Source: Porphyromonadaceae bacterium UBA2751
Lineage (GTDB): Bacteria > Bacteroidota > Bacteroidia > Bacteroidales > Muribaculaceae
Length of the DNA: 64,000 nucleotides
Direction: 5' to 3'
Assembly (NCBI GenBank): GCA_002353285.1
Contig: DEJJ01000005.1
Location: 11,452-75,451 of the forward strand
Shown: positions 55,143 through 64,000 of the stretch, one piece after another
Layout of the letters: every line of letters begins with the position of its first letter
How positions within the stretch are numbered: the stretch's first letter is position 1
Made by a program: the position numbers and the translations under genes
The notes under the pieces: model-generated
Seen by the model: the letters and a program-made list of their open reading frames with translations, nothing else
Database searches by the model: none
Told to the model about the DNA's origin: nothing

Positions 55143-55208
55143 GCACGCCCCACCATGGCAACTAATTTATACCTATTATATATAATATCTCTCTTTCATA
55201 TATAAAAC

Positions 55209-57416
55209 ATGATACAGACAGTAGTAAAACGTGACGGACGCATCGTAGGATACAACGAGGAAAAGATTAAAGCAGCCATCCGCAAAGCTATGCTCGCTAC
55301 CGAAGCTGGCGACGACGAGGCACTCATTCAGCGCATCGCCGACCACATTGGCGCTCGTGGCAAGAGCCAAATGAGCGTGGAAGGCATCCAAGACATGGTG
55401 GAGCTCGAACTCATGAAGAGCCCACGCAAGGAGGTGGCCAAGTGCTACATCAACTACCGCCACAAGCGCAGCATTGCCCGCAAGGCCAAGACGCGCGACC
55501 TGTTCCTGGAAATCATCAACACCAAGAACAATGACATAACTCGTGAGAACGCTAACATGAACGCCGACTCGCCAGCCGGCATGATGATGAAGTTTGCAAG
55601 CGAGACCACCAAGCCCTTCGTCGACGACTACCTGCTCAGCGAGGAAGCCCGCGAGGCGGTGCGTGGCAATTACCTGCACATTCACGATAAGGACTACTAC
55701 CCAACCAAGAGTCTCACGTGCGTGCAACATCCGCTCGACAAGATATTGAACAACGGCTTTTGGGCTGGTCACGGCGAGTCGCGACCCGCTAAACGCATCG
55801 AGACTGCAAGCGTCATCGCATGCATCTCAATGGAAACTGCCCAAAACGAGATGCACGGCGGCCAGGCGATACCTGCCTTCGATTTCTACTTGGCACCATT
55901 CGTTCGCAAGACTTTCATCGAGGAAGTGAAGGTGCTTGAGGAAATCTATGGCGAGGATTATAAGGATATGTACGACGCTAAGGTCAAGGACTACATCATT
56001 CGTCCGCTTGACGATCTCAAGGGGCGTGACCGAGTGCTTCAACACGCCATCAACCGCACCGCCAGCCGCGTGCACCAGGCCATGGAGGCGTTTATCCACA
56101 ACATGAACACCATCCATAGCCGTGGCGGCAACCAGGTGGTGTTCAGCTCTATAAACTACGGCACCGACTTCAGCCCCGAGGGACGCTGCATCATCCGCGA
56201 GCTCCTTCATTCCACATGGGAGGGAGTGGGCAATGGTTCCACAGCAATCTTCCCCATCCAAATATGGAAAAAGAAGAAGGGCGTAAGTTACCTGCCCACC
56301 GATCCTAACTACGACCTGTACAAACTCGCTTGCAAGGTGACAGCGCGACGTTTCTTCCCTAATTTCGTGAACCTCGATGCCACCTACAATCAGCATGAGA
56401 AATGGGACATCAATGACCCCGAGCGCTACCACTACGAACTTGCAACGATGGGATGTCGCACTCGAGTGTTTGAGAACCGCTTTGGCCCTAAAACGAGTAT
56501 TGGCCGCGGTAATCTCTCATTCTCAACCATCAACATCGTGCGCCTGGCTATCGAGTGCATGGGCATCGAGGATCAGCAGCAACGCATCGAAGCCTTCTTC
56601 CAAAAGCTCGACAACATCCTCGACATCACAGCGCGTCAGCTCGACGACCGATTCCAATTCCAGCGCACAGCACTGGTCAAGCAGTTCCCACTGCTCATGT
56701 CGCAACTGTGGAACGGATGCGAGAATCTCAAGCCCACCGATACTATAGAGAGCGTGATCAACCAGGGTACACTGGGCATTGGTTTCATTGGTCTGGCCGA
56801 GTGCCTCATTGCTCTCACTGGCAAGCATCATGGCGAGAGCGCACAAAGTCAAGAATTGGGACTCAAAATTGTGGAGCACATGCGCCAGCGCGTGAATGAG
56901 TTCAGCGAGCACTACAAGCACAACTACAGCGTGCTCGCAACTCCAGCCGAGGGACTCGCTGGACGATTCACTCGACGCGACCGCAAGGACTTTGGTGAGA
57001 TTCCTGGAGTGACCGACAAGATTTATTACACCAATAGCAACCATGTGCCTGTCTACTACAAGTGCAGCCCCAAGCACAAGGCCCAGGTTGAGGCTCCTTA
57101 CCACGAGATTACACGAGGCGGACACATCTTCTACGTCGAAATCGATGGCGATGCCACCCACAACCCACAGGCTATCATGGACATCGTCGACCTGATGGAC
57201 AAGTACAACATTGGCTATGGCTCGGTTAACCACAACCGCAACCGATGCATGGACTGCGGCTATGAGGATGCAACCGACAATCTCACCGAGTGTCCTGAGT
57301 GCCACGGCCACAACATCGACAAGCTGCAGCGCATCACCGGCTACCTGGTGGGCACTACCGACCGCTGGAACAGCGGCAAGCTCGCCGAGCTGCGCGACCG
57401 CGTTGTGCACAAGTAA
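55209..57416 (+). CDS. nrdD: Anaerobic ribonucleoside-triphosphate reductase (class III)
   Basis: 735 aa. An N-terminal ATP cone (VVKRDGRIVGYNEEKIKAAI) precedes the glycyl-radical core. C-terminal features are the four-Cys zinc site (CMDCGYEDATDNLTECPEC) and the radical loop RITGYLVGTTDRWNSGK with the Gly. It makes deoxynucleotides without oxygen, using the radical placed by NrdG, whose gene is 17 bp downstream. No aerobic reductase is present in the window. Confidence 0.97.
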   Translation: MIQTVVKRDGRIVGYNEEKIKAAIRKAMLATEAGDDEALIQRIADHIGARGKSQMSVEGIQDMVELELMKSPRKEVAKCYINYRHKRSIARKAKTRDLFLEIINTKNNDITRENANMNADSPAGMMMKFASETTKPFVDDYLLSEEAREAVRGNYLHIHDKDYYPTKSLTCVQHPLDKILNNGFWAGHGESRPAKRIETASVIACISMETAQNEMHGGQAIPAFDFYLAPFVRKTFIEEVKVLEEIYGEDYKDMYDAKVKDYIIRPLDDLKGRDRVLQHAINRTASRVHQAMEAFIHNMNTIHSRGGNQVVFSSINYGTDFSPEGRCIIRELLHSTWEGVGNGSTAIFPIQIWKKKKGVSYLPTDPNYDLYKLACKVTARRFFPNFVNLDATYNQHEKWDINDPERYHYELATMGCRTRVFENRFGPKTSIGRGNLSFSTINIVRLAIECMGIEDQQQRIEAFFQKLDNILDITARQLDDRFQFQRTALVKQFPLLMSQLWNGCENLKPTDTIESVINQGTLGIGFIGLAECLIALTGKHHGESAQSQELGLKIVEHMRQRVNEFSEHYKHNYSVLATPAEGLAGRFTRRDRKDFGEIPGVTDKIYYTNSNHVPVYYKCSPKHKAQVEAPYHEITRGGHIFYVEIDGDATHNPQAIMDIVDLMDKYNIGYGSVNHNRNRCMDCGYEDATDNLTECPECHGHNIDKLQRITGYLVGTTDRWNSGKLAELRDRVVHK

Positions 57417-57432
57417 TTAACTGTCAGGTGCA

Positions 57433-57927
57433 ATGAACGAGTCTTTGCGTGTGCTTCACATCGTGGAGGGGACCAGCGTTGATGGTCCTGGCCTGCGCAC
57501 GTCAATCTATCTGGCAGGATGCAGTCACCACTGCCCTGGTTGCCACAACCCCGAGTCGTGGAACCCGAGCGGTGGTGATGACCGCACCCTCGACCAGCTG
57601 ATGGAAGTAATAGCCTATAACGAGGCACCTGTCACCTTCTCGGGAGGCGACCCTCTGGCACAACCGGTGCCGCTTGCACAACTCGTCAAGCGAATAAAAA
57701 AGGAATTGGGCTACAACATTTGGTGCTACACGGGCTACACCTGGGATCAGGTGATGCAGCACCCACAACTCATGGAAGTAGTGAAGCACATCGACGTGCT
57801 CGTCGACAGTCCTTTCATCCTCAACCAGCGCAACACCAAGCTACGTTTCCGTGGCAGCAACAACCAGCGGCTGATTGACGTCCAGGCCACGCTCAAAAAC
57901 CATGCCATCACCCTATGGCACGACTAA
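57433..57927 (+). CDS. nrdG: Anaerobic ribonucleotide reductase activating protein
   Basis: 164 aa radical SAM enzyme that installs the glycyl radical on NrdD. The CX3CX2C cluster is C-SHHC-PGC (within LAGCSHHCPGCHNPESW), with VDGPGLRTSIYL before and VTFSGGDPL after, where the GGD motif contacts SAM. Forms an operon with nrdD. Confidence 0.96.
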   Translation: MNESLRVLHIVEGTSVDGPGLRTSIYLAGCSHHCPGCHNPESWNPSGGDDRTLDQLMEVIAYNEAPVTFSGGDPLAQPVPLAQLVKRIKKELGYNIWCYTGYTWDQVMQHPQLMEVVKHIDVLVDSPFILNQRNTKLRFRGSNNQRLIDVQATLKNHAITLWHD

Positions 57928-57965
57928 TCTGAAGAAATTGGGGACTGTTCTCTTTTAGTTCATTT

Positions 57966-58463
57966 TTATTGCGCCAAGCATTTTTGAAATGCTAAGCGCT
58001 CATCACCATTGGCAAGATAGATGATACCACAATAAGCAAAACCATGCTTCTCAAGCAAGTGCTGCATTATCTTGTTGTCGCGATGGGTGTCGATGCGCAT
58101 GTTGGGGTCGTGAGCAAAGCAGTAGTCCATCACGCTCGAGAAAATGCCTTTAGCCGAGGGCAATGCGCCAATGCGGTGCACCACATGATAGGGAAGGCTG
58201 TCGTCAATCCACGCCCCATTGTAGATGCGGGAATAAGTTGGTTCTGGCGAGGGAAGGTAAGCAAAGTAAGCCACCACCACCCCATCATCCTCTACAACCA
58301 TCCCACCCTGGCACTCCAGGTCGGCAAGCACAGCCTCGCGAGTAGGATAACCGTTAACCCACTGTTGCTTGTTGCCAGCATCTCGCATCACTTCCTTGGC
58401 GACTTCAAGCACATCCATCACACGGTCAACATCATGTAGCGTAGCATGTCGAATTTTTCTCAT
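57966..58463 (-). CDS. GNAT-family N-acetyltransferase
   Basis: About 165 aa from ATG 58463 (MRKIRHATLHDVDRVMDV). GNAT fold: strand GGMVVEDDGVVVAYFAYLP, the acetyl-CoA loop region HRIGALPSAKGIFSSVMDYC and RIDTHRDNKIMQHLLEKHGF then YCGIIYL. The usual Q/RxxGxG/A loop is degenerate (LPSAKGIF). The substrate cannot be named. Convergent with nrdG and separated from the next minus-strand gene by a terminator. Confidence 0.8.
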   Translation of the reverse strand: MRKIRHATLHDVDRVMDVLEVAKEVMRDAGNKQQWVNGYPTREAVLADLECQGGMVVEDDGVVVAYFAYLPSPEPTYSRIYNGAWIDDSLPYHVVHRIGALPSAKGIFSSVMDYCFAHDPNMRIDTHRDNKIMQHLLEKHGFAYCGIIYLANGDERLAFQKCLAQ

Positions 58464-58480
58464 GGTCAATTCATAAAAAC

Positions 58481-58520
58481 AATGATGGCTGTGACAATAA
58501 TTTCTCTCACAGCCATCATT
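58481..58520 (-). terminator. Strong hairpin terminator
   Basis: AATGATGGCTGTGA and TCACAGCCATCATT form a perfect 14-bp stem with a 12-nt loop; the minus-strand side continues GTTTTTATG. It ends the outer-membrane-barrel gene. Confidence 0.92.
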
Positions 58521-58533
58521 TTTACATTAAAAT

Positions 58534-60402
58534 TTAGAAATTGAGTGAAATGCCGCCCATGAGTCCTATCCTCTGCGCACCCATGCCTGGCATAATATCC
58601 CACTGCTTGCACAGCAGGTTATTGGCCTGTGCCCACACCGAGAAGATGTGGCTGAAGCTGTAGCGAGCTCCCACGTGCAAGTCGATTACGTCTTTCATCT
58701 CAAGTGCGTCGTAGTTGTAAAATCCATCGCTGAGTAGGGTGCCATCGTCGGCAATGATTGGAGTGGCCCACCTGCGGACGAATGTCGAGCGGTTGATGCG
58801 GCAATTAAGACCTGCAGTCACCATCAGTGGCTTGATGGGCCACACCGACACGTCAAAGTTGAAAATAGTTGTTGGACCATCATCGCCAAGGGGATAACCC
58901 CTGTAGCGCATGCCATCAACATAATCCTCATCGCTGGTAAAGGTGTGGATAAACTGCAACGAGGCCTGGGCCAATGAGCGGTATTTGTAATCTGCCTCAA
59001 TGCCCATATATGCACCCTTACTCTTTGTATTCATGTAAATCACCGCAGCATATTGGTTAAAGTCTTTATATGGTGAGTTTGGGCCGTCGGGGGTGGGGTT
59101 TTCCATATCGAGCACCTCCTTATAGGTTCCCGAGTTAGCTGCAGGCACCACAGCATCGAGCTGTCCTGTCATGAAGCCGTAGCCCACATAGGCCTTGGCC
59201 CTGAATCCCCTGAAAGGCCCCACGTTGAAACCTATCCTTCCGTCGAAGGGCACATAGGTGCTCACTCCATAGTTGGCAAGTGGGTCGATATAACGATTGG
59301 CATCGTGCATAGCGCCCAAGTGATTGATCATCTTGCCACCAGTGGCATTCACATATAGGTTCACTCCCTTATAAATCTTGAAGTTGAGGTTCACGTCGGG
59401 AGCAAAGCGCACTGCTGTGCCTTCGTTGAACGAGAAGTTGATAATGGCACCAGCCTTTGCGCTGAAGATGTCGTTAGAGTATTTATAGTAAGGATTAAGG
59501 GTGATAATGCCATAGGTTTTATCATTTGCCTTATTGGTCCACATGTCGTGACGACGCAGGTTTGCTACATCAAGGCCGAAGAGCAGGCCCACGTGGCCCA
59601 CCTTCTCAAGATTATACTCGCCATCGATTGAAGCGTTAAGCCAGAACTCCTTGGCTCCCGAGATGCCCTCAAGATGCGACTTGTCGTAGCCAGCATAGTC
59701 AAGTGTCGCGGTAGCCTCATATTCGATAGCCTTATCATCATCGATTTTATACTCGCTCTCCCACTTGCCATCAACGCGTGCCTCAACAAAGGCGGTCTTA
59801 TTGTTCCTCAGGTAGTCACTGAAGCCACCGTACCAGTTGAAGCTGTCGAAGTGCAAGCGTCCATCAATGCCCAATGTGCCTTTCGAGAGCTCCTTATTCC
59901 ATCTCACACCTAGCAGGTTGTCATTGAAGCGTTGCTTCTGCTTGTCGCTCGACCGTTCAATCAGCTTTGTAGTGTTCTTGCCCAACCACGTGCTGTTGTG
60001 CTGCAGCCACACTCCCAACTGCTCGTTGTCTTTATCAATAGCTCGGTAGCCGGTGCTAACCACGGTATTGAAATAAGCGCCCAACCCCACATTAAGATAT
60101 CCACGCTGGTTGGAGAAGTTGTGACGTGTTCTGTAGCCGTAGGGCAACATGGTGGGGATGTCGACAGGCACCAGCGCAGGCACTGTCCAGTCGCTGAACT
60201 GTGGAGCCACAGCCTCCTTGGTGCTCTGTTTTATCTCCTTGGGGAGAACAGCCTTTTTCACCACTTCTTTCTTAACAGGATCAAATTCTCTCTCCAGTGT
60301 GATAACCTTGTTAAGGTCTTCGTTATTACTTTGGGCATAGCCTCCCATTGTGGTGGCAAGTGCCAAGGCCAGAGCAGTATATTTTAATTTATGTGTCATC
60401 AT
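58534..60402 (-). CDS. Outer-membrane beta-barrel protein, TonB-receptor-like without plug
   Basis: 622 aa with signal peptide (LALALATTMGGYAQ). After an N-terminal linker (DLNKVITLEREFDP ... VPALVPVDIPTMLPYGYRT) the rest alternates barrel strands and loops, ending GLMGGISLNF with a terminal Phe typical of BAM-assembled barrels. No TonB plug is seen. In Bacteroidetes this type of protein is paired with a large TPR protein, as it is here (upstream gene 60485). Function unknown. Confidence 0.75.
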   Translation of the reverse strand: MMTHKLKYTALALALATTMGGYAQSNNEDLNKVITLEREFDPVKKEVVKKAVLPKEIKQSTKEAVAPQFSDWTVPALVPVDIPTMLPYGYRTRHNFSNQRGYLNVGLGAYFNTVVSTGYRAIDKDNEQLGVWLQHNSTWLGKNTTKLIERSSDKQKQRFNDNLLGVRWNKELSKGTLGIDGRLHFDSFNWYGGFSDYLRNNKTAFVEARVDGKWESEYKIDDDKAIEYEATATLDYAGYDKSHLEGISGAKEFWLNASIDGEYNLEKVGHVGLLFGLDVANLRRHDMWTNKANDKTYGIITLNPYYKYSNDIFSAKAGAIINFSFNEGTAVRFAPDVNLNFKIYKGVNLYVNATGGKMINHLGAMHDANRYIDPLANYGVSTYVPFDGRIGFNVGPFRGFRAKAYVGYGFMTGQLDAVVPAANSGTYKEVLDMENPTPDGPNSPYKDFNQYAAVIYMNTKSKGAYMGIEADYKYRSLAQASLQFIHTFTSDEDYVDGMRYRGYPLGDDGPTTIFNFDVSVWPIKPLMVTAGLNCRINRSTFVRRWATPIIADDGTLLSDGFYNYDALEMKDVIDLHVGARYSFSHIFSVWAQANNLLCKQWDIMPGMGAQRIGLMGGISLNF

Positions 60403-60484
60403 TGTGAAGTTATATATTTTTGTGCTGTTATCGTTATGTGCAACTAATATGTAAATCCTGATTGGTTTGTCTCACTCACTAATC

Positions 60485-63400
60485 TTATTTCTTCGACTTC
60501 TTCTGCCAGTTATTGAGGCGACTTTCTATCTCATTGAAAATCTCACCTTCCTTGCCAGGATAGTTGTTCTTCAGGCTCACGAGATATTCTATAGCCTGCT
60601 TCTGGTTGCCTTGCTCGTTGTAGATGTCGCACAGCAAGATGAAGCCCTTGGCAACCCAGTAGTTATGCTCGGTGCCACTGCCAATGAGTGCGTCGAGGCT
60701 CTTTTCGGCATTTTCCATATCACCGTCTTCATATTGCAGCCTTGCTATCTCATAGGCGGCCTGAGCACCTGCTGCGCTCTGGGTGTTGGAGGCAAGGTTG
60801 TTAAGGTCGGTCATCGCCGAGAGTGTGTTACCAAGATTGGTGTAGGCAATAGCACGGGCCAGGATCACTTCCTGCTCAACATCGCCACTCAGGGTGTAGC
60901 CGCCCTCAAGCAAGTTGTTGGCACTGGTCACCACATCGTCCCACTCCTGAGCTTCGCGCGCTGCACGCACGATGCCTAACTGCGACAGCGCGTAGTTGTC
61001 GTTGTTGGTCGCCTTGGTGGCCCAGGTCTTATACACCTCAATTGCATCGCCAGCACGGCCTTGCTCAAGCAGCAATGCGCCCTTCAATGCCATGGCACGC
61101 TGTGCAAATGGGGCATCCTCACTACCCTCAAGGGCATCGTCAAGGGCCTGCATGGCGCTGTTATAGTCATGCTTGCTGTAGTAGTGATGCCCTATGTAGT
61201 ACATCGCCTCGCTTGTGTAGGCACCATCGGGATAATCTCTCAGGTAGTTCTCAAGCTTTGCAATGCTTCCATTGTCAATATAATGTGTCTCGGCTGCGTC
61301 GAAGGCTGCTTTCTCAACCTCGCGAACGTCAATCTTGGGACCACCCTCAATGCTGTTAAGCCGCTTGCTGTAAGCACTCAACTCACCACGGTCGGCATAG
61401 ATAAGTTTCAGGTCCTGAGCAGCAGTCTTAGCCTCGTTGCTGGCAGGAAACTTGGTTATCACGTTCCAGTAGGTGTTTACAGCAGCGTTGATGTCGTTGT
61501 TCGACTTTTGAGCAAGCGCCATCTTGAGCATGCCCTCGCGTGCCTCGGGCTGCTCAGGATACTTGCGCAGCAACTCGCCATAGGTGTTGATGGCCTCACC
61601 AAGCTTGCCGCCATTCACCTGGGCATTGCCTTTCTCGAGCATTGCCTCTGGCACCTTGGTCGAGTTGGGATAAGTCCTGATGAGCTCGTCAAGCTGTGCT
61701 ATCTTGGAGTCATACTCACTCTTGTCGCCAGCGATGATGGCCTTGCGCAGCATTGCATACTCGGCCGAAGCGTCGATATTGCTATTGGCAGCCTTGGTAT
61801 AGCTCTCGGCAGCACCATTGAAATCCTTGCCGTAGTACTTGGCATCGCCTATGCGGTTATAGGCCTCGGCCACCATGTCGCGACTCAGGGAGTTGGTCTC
61901 AATAGCCTTAGTAAATGCCTCTATCGCCTTGGAATAATTTTGCTGGTTAAACAGCGACGATCCCAGGTTATACTGCGCCAGTCCATAGTTGGCATTGCTC
62001 GACGACACTGCATTCACGTAGTCCTGCTGGTTCTTGGCTGCACTCTTGTAGTCGCCCAGCTGATACTGAGCCTCGGCAAGCCACAACTTACTGTCGTTGA
62101 ACACATCGGCATCTTTTTTACCCTCATCGATGGCCTGCTTCAAGGCCTGGGCTGCTGCAGCGGGCTTGTTGTTGCGCAACTGCTGAACACCCTTGTGATA
62201 GAGCACTGTCTGCTTGGCCTTGAGCACTTTTTCGCTCGGGTTCTTGATATTAGCGATGCTCGCCAGCGCACGGTCGTAGTCGGTAGTGGTGGTGTAAGCA
62301 TCTATCAGGTAATTCTCAACATTGTTGTAATAAGCCGACTGGGGATACTCGTTAAGGAACTGCTCAAACATGTCGATCGACTTGTTGAATGGTGTGCGGC
62401 CACCACGGCTTTGACTGATAGCGTAGTTGTAGAACGCCGTCTCACGCACATTGTTGTCCCATCGCATGTTGGCAGCTCGCTCAAACGCCATCGCCGCCCC
62501 ATTGTAGTCTCCACTCTTGAGGCGGCTCTGCCCTACATAGAGCAGCGCACTCTGTGTGAGTGCATCATCCTCGGTGGCCACAGCCAGCATGTCATCGATG
62601 GCTTTGCCATATTCTCGGGAGTTGAAGTTTATCACGCCAAGCATGTAGGTAGCGTTTCGCTTCTCCACTGTTTCCTCCTCGTTGAGCTCAATGAACTTGC
62701 TCAGGTATGGCTTGGCTACATCATTCTTACCCTGGCGGTAATAGCTTTCTCCCACTATGCGATTCATCTCGGCACTGAAGTAGTCATTCTGGTTGTCCTC
62801 GATGAGCGACTCGCCCAGTCTGGCGGCATTGGTGTAGTCGCCCTGCTTGTACAGGATTTGGCACATGTAGTATTGCGACTGATAACCAAGCTCGCCAGTG
62901 CGGTCAACGCTCTCAAAGAGCTTATAGGCCTCGCTGTAGTTCTTGCCTGCATACTCAATATATCCCTTGAAGAAAACTGATGCATCGCTATATTGCTTAG
63001 TGCTCGAGAGTTTGTCATATAGGCTCTTAGCCTCATCATAGTCCTCAAGCATCAGGTCGCAGTAAGCACGACGATAGAGCACATCCTCATCGGTGTCGTC
63101 ATCAAGAGCCTTGGCTCTCACCTGCTTGTAGTTATCAAGCGCCTGAGCAAAGTCACCACGATAAAAGTAGTAGTCGCCCACCTTGGATCTTGCCAGCACG
63201 GTAAGCGGCTCGCCCTCATAGTTCTCGATAAATTCCTCAAGCATGGTAAGGCTGGATGGCTTGCCGAGCTCAAACTCGTTGATGGCCTTAAGATACTCGG
63301 CCTCAACTTCTTGATCCCACACTAATTCCAAGTACTTGTTGTAGTGGTCAAGCTGATGTGTCGAGCCCACATAGTTGCGCAAGTCGTTCATTAAAACACC

Positions 63401-63505
63401 ACGGTGATAGTAACCACCCGAGGCGTCCATAACTTTTGGTTGAGCCTGCACTGCAGCCACCCATGCCACCGCACTACCTAATATCAAAACTTTCTTTAAG
63501 TTCAT
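60485..63505 (-). CDS. Large secreted tetratricopeptide-repeat protein
   Basis: 1006 aa with signal peptide (VLILGSAVAWVAAVQAQ). Nearly the whole length is TPR helices, with units such as GDFAQALDNYKQVRAKAL, GNYTNAARLGESLI-like, GDYNGAAMAFERAANM, QNYSKAIEAFTKAIE and HDYNSAMQALDDAL. Such scaffolds act in outer-membrane or gliding/secretion complexes; the barrel gene 82 bp downstream is its likely partner. A TATATTTG box at 63553-63560 suggests its own promoter. Confidence 0.85.
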   Translation of the reverse strand: MNLKKVLILGSAVAWVAAVQAQPKVMDASGGYYHRGVLMNDLRNYVGSTHQLDHYNKYLELVWDQEVEAEYLKAINEFELGKPSSLTMLEEFIENYEGEPLTVLARSKVGDYYFYRGDFAQALDNYKQVRAKALDDDTDEDVLYRRAYCDLMLEDYDEAKSLYDKLSSTKQYSDASVFFKGYIEYAGKNYSEAYKLFESVDRTGELGYQSQYYMCQILYKQGDYTNAARLGESLIEDNQNDYFSAEMNRIVGESYYRQGKNDVAKPYLSKFIELNEEETVEKRNATYMLGVINFNSREYGKAIDDMLAVATEDDALTQSALLYVGQSRLKSGDYNGAAMAFERAANMRWDNNVRETAFYNYAISQSRGGRTPFNKSIDMFEQFLNEYPQSAYYNNVENYLIDAYTTTTDYDRALASIANIKNPSEKVLKAKQTVLYHKGVQQLRNNKPAAAAQALKQAIDEGKKDADVFNDSKLWLAEAQYQLGDYKSAAKNQQDYVNAVSSSNANYGLAQYNLGSSLFNQQNYSKAIEAFTKAIETNSLSRDMVAEAYNRIGDAKYYGKDFNGAAESYTKAANSNIDASAEYAMLRKAIIAGDKSEYDSKIAQLDELIRTYPNSTKVPEAMLEKGNAQVNGGKLGEAINTYGELLRKYPEQPEAREGMLKMALAQKSNNDINAAVNTYWNVITKFPASNEAKTAAQDLKLIYADRGELSAYSKRLNSIEGGPKIDVREVEKAAFDAAETHYIDNGSIAKLENYLRDYPDGAYTSEAMYYIGHHYYSKHDYNSAMQALDDALEGSEDAPFAQRAMALKGALLLEQGRAGDAIEVYKTWATKATNNDNYALSQLGIVRAAREAQEWDDVVTSANNLLEGGYTLSGDVEQEVILARAIAYTNLGNTLSAMTDLNNLASNTQSAAGAQAAYEIARLQYEDGDMENAEKSLDALIGSGTEHNYWVAKGFILLCDIYNEQGNQKQAIEYLVSLKNNYPGKEGEIFNEIESRLNNWQKKSKK

Positions 63506-63552
63506 AACACTATTATATTGGAGTATTTTTATTCACTTATATTTAAAGTATG

Positions 63553-63560
63553 CAAATATA
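63553..63560 (-). promoter_or_regulatory. -7 box TATATTTG upstream of the TPR gene
   Basis: Exact TAnnTTTG match on the minus strand, 48 bp before the TPR gene start; the nearest TTTG upstream is 25 nt away, longer than ideal. Confidence 0.45.
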
Positions 63561-63734
63561 ACTATTATTTCATAATTCTTCACACCAAAGTTGAATAAAA
63601 AGAAAAAAAATAACTAATTGAAATTTTCTTTCACATTTCTTGGTTATTTGAAGATTTTTTACCAAATTTGCATACTCGCTTGAGAAATATTGATTTTCCT
63701 CAACTTTTTGAATTAATCTTATAACAAATTTTAT

Positions 63735-64000
63735 ATGGAACCTAACAAATGCCCTAATTGTGGAAACATCGTGCCTGAGGGTGCACGATTCTGTATGAGT
63801 TGTGGCAAAGCAATCGAAGTGAAGCCAACCAATGCTAACCCTCCTGCTGTACCAGGCATGCCACCTGTGCCATCAGCTAATGCTCCTGCTATGCCCGAGC
63901 CACCAGTTGCTCCTGCTATACCTGAGCTACCAGTTACTCCCGCCGTACCTGAGCCACCAGTTGCCCCCGCTGTGCCAGAGCCCACAGTTGCTCCCGCTGT
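63735..64000 (+). CDS. Zinc-ribbon protein with proline-rich repeats (partial)
   Basis: Runs off the right edge. It starts MEPNKCPNCGNIVPEGARFC and continues with MSCGKA: a CX2C ... CX2C zinc ribbon at residues 6-24. Then come repeated VPEPPVAPAVPE-type units of Ala/Pro/Val that continue to the window end, probably a flexible linker before a membrane or effector domain not seen here. No signal peptide. Confidence 0.85.
   Translation, partial: MEPNKCPNCGNIVPEGARFCMSCGKAIEVKPTNANPPAVPGMPPVPSANAPAMPEPPVAPAIPELPVTPAVPEPPVAPAVPEPTVAPA

Larger units (their letters stand above)
54729..55208. other. Intergenic region between nuclease and nrdD
   Basis: AT-rich. The left ~300 bp, upstream of the minus-strand nuclease, shows no gene and no convincing promoter. 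The right ~160 bp hold the nrdD promoter, a leader and a terminator-like hairpin. Confidence 0.7.

Noticed and set aside
61061..62980. Plus-strand open frame of 639 codons opposite the TPR gene
   Set aside because: Shadow of the TPR coding sequence; composition is Val/Leu/Gly-rich without domains.
1..64000. CRISPR array
   Set aside because: No run of regularly spaced identical repeats with unique spacers and no cas-like genes were seen.

Overview
The window comes from a Bacteroidales chromosome, most likely Muribaculaceae or Prevotellaceae. The evidence is Bacteroidetes-type promoters (TTTG, a 19-20 nt spacer, then TAnnTTTG), weak or absent Shine-Dalgarno sequences, two vitamin-B12-type TonB receptors, Bacteroidetes forms of LptE and SecG, a dockerin repeat in a secreted nuclease, and C-terminal tails ending NGKKYVK. 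The genus cannot be fixed from sequence alone.

Positions 1-18224 hold one long minus-strand cobalamin locus. A canonical promoter and an adenosylcobalamin riboswitch precede a TonB receptor, a CbiK-like lipoprotein and a second TonB receptor. Four fused corrin-ring enzymes of the anaerobic route follow (CobJ-CbiC, CbiE-CbiT, CbiG-CbiF, CbiJ-CbiD). Next come a BtuF/BtuC-like binding protein and permease, nucleotide-loop assembly genes (cobS, cobC, cobU, cobT), cbiA/cobB and, cut by the window edge, a PduO-type adenosyltransferase. Uptake and synthesis of B12 are thus wired to one sensor. Genes for CbiL, CbiP, CbiB and a transporter ATPase are not in the window; the operon continues to the left.

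Positions 18230-28121 are a decayed mobile island ending at the 3' side of a tRNA-Phe gene. It holds a primase-like protein, a GIY-YIG nuclease, small unknown proteins (two of them paralogous), a Gp37/Gp68-family protein, a DUF3853-like protein and a leucine-rich-repeat protein. Broken genes include an hsdR tail frameshifted by an exact 19-bp duplication, a chimera of an HTH gene and a prolyl-iminopeptidase piece, and a truncated tyrosine integrase.

Positions 28200-41007 are ordinary chromosome on the plus strand: DUF2851, a PCMD-like secreted protein, mutS, a MINPP-like phosphatase, a PlsC-type acyltransferase, a sigma-54 activator, lptE, an unknown protein, secG, xerD (no normal start codon) and an RluA-family pseudouridine synthase.

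Positions 41043-45182 carry three tandem paralogous secreted proteins with a shared N-terminal domain and C-terminal tail but different inserted modules, each with its own promoter and terminator. Positions 45205-48723 carry aat-clpA-clpS, the bacterial N-degron pathway as one operon. The rest holds tRNA-Arg, a PepSY-like protein, an OmpH/Skp chaperone, a U32 protein, two secreted nuclease-type enzymes, nrdDG with a terminator in its leader, a GNAT enzyme, an outer-membrane barrel with a large TPR partner, and the start of a zinc-ribbon protein.
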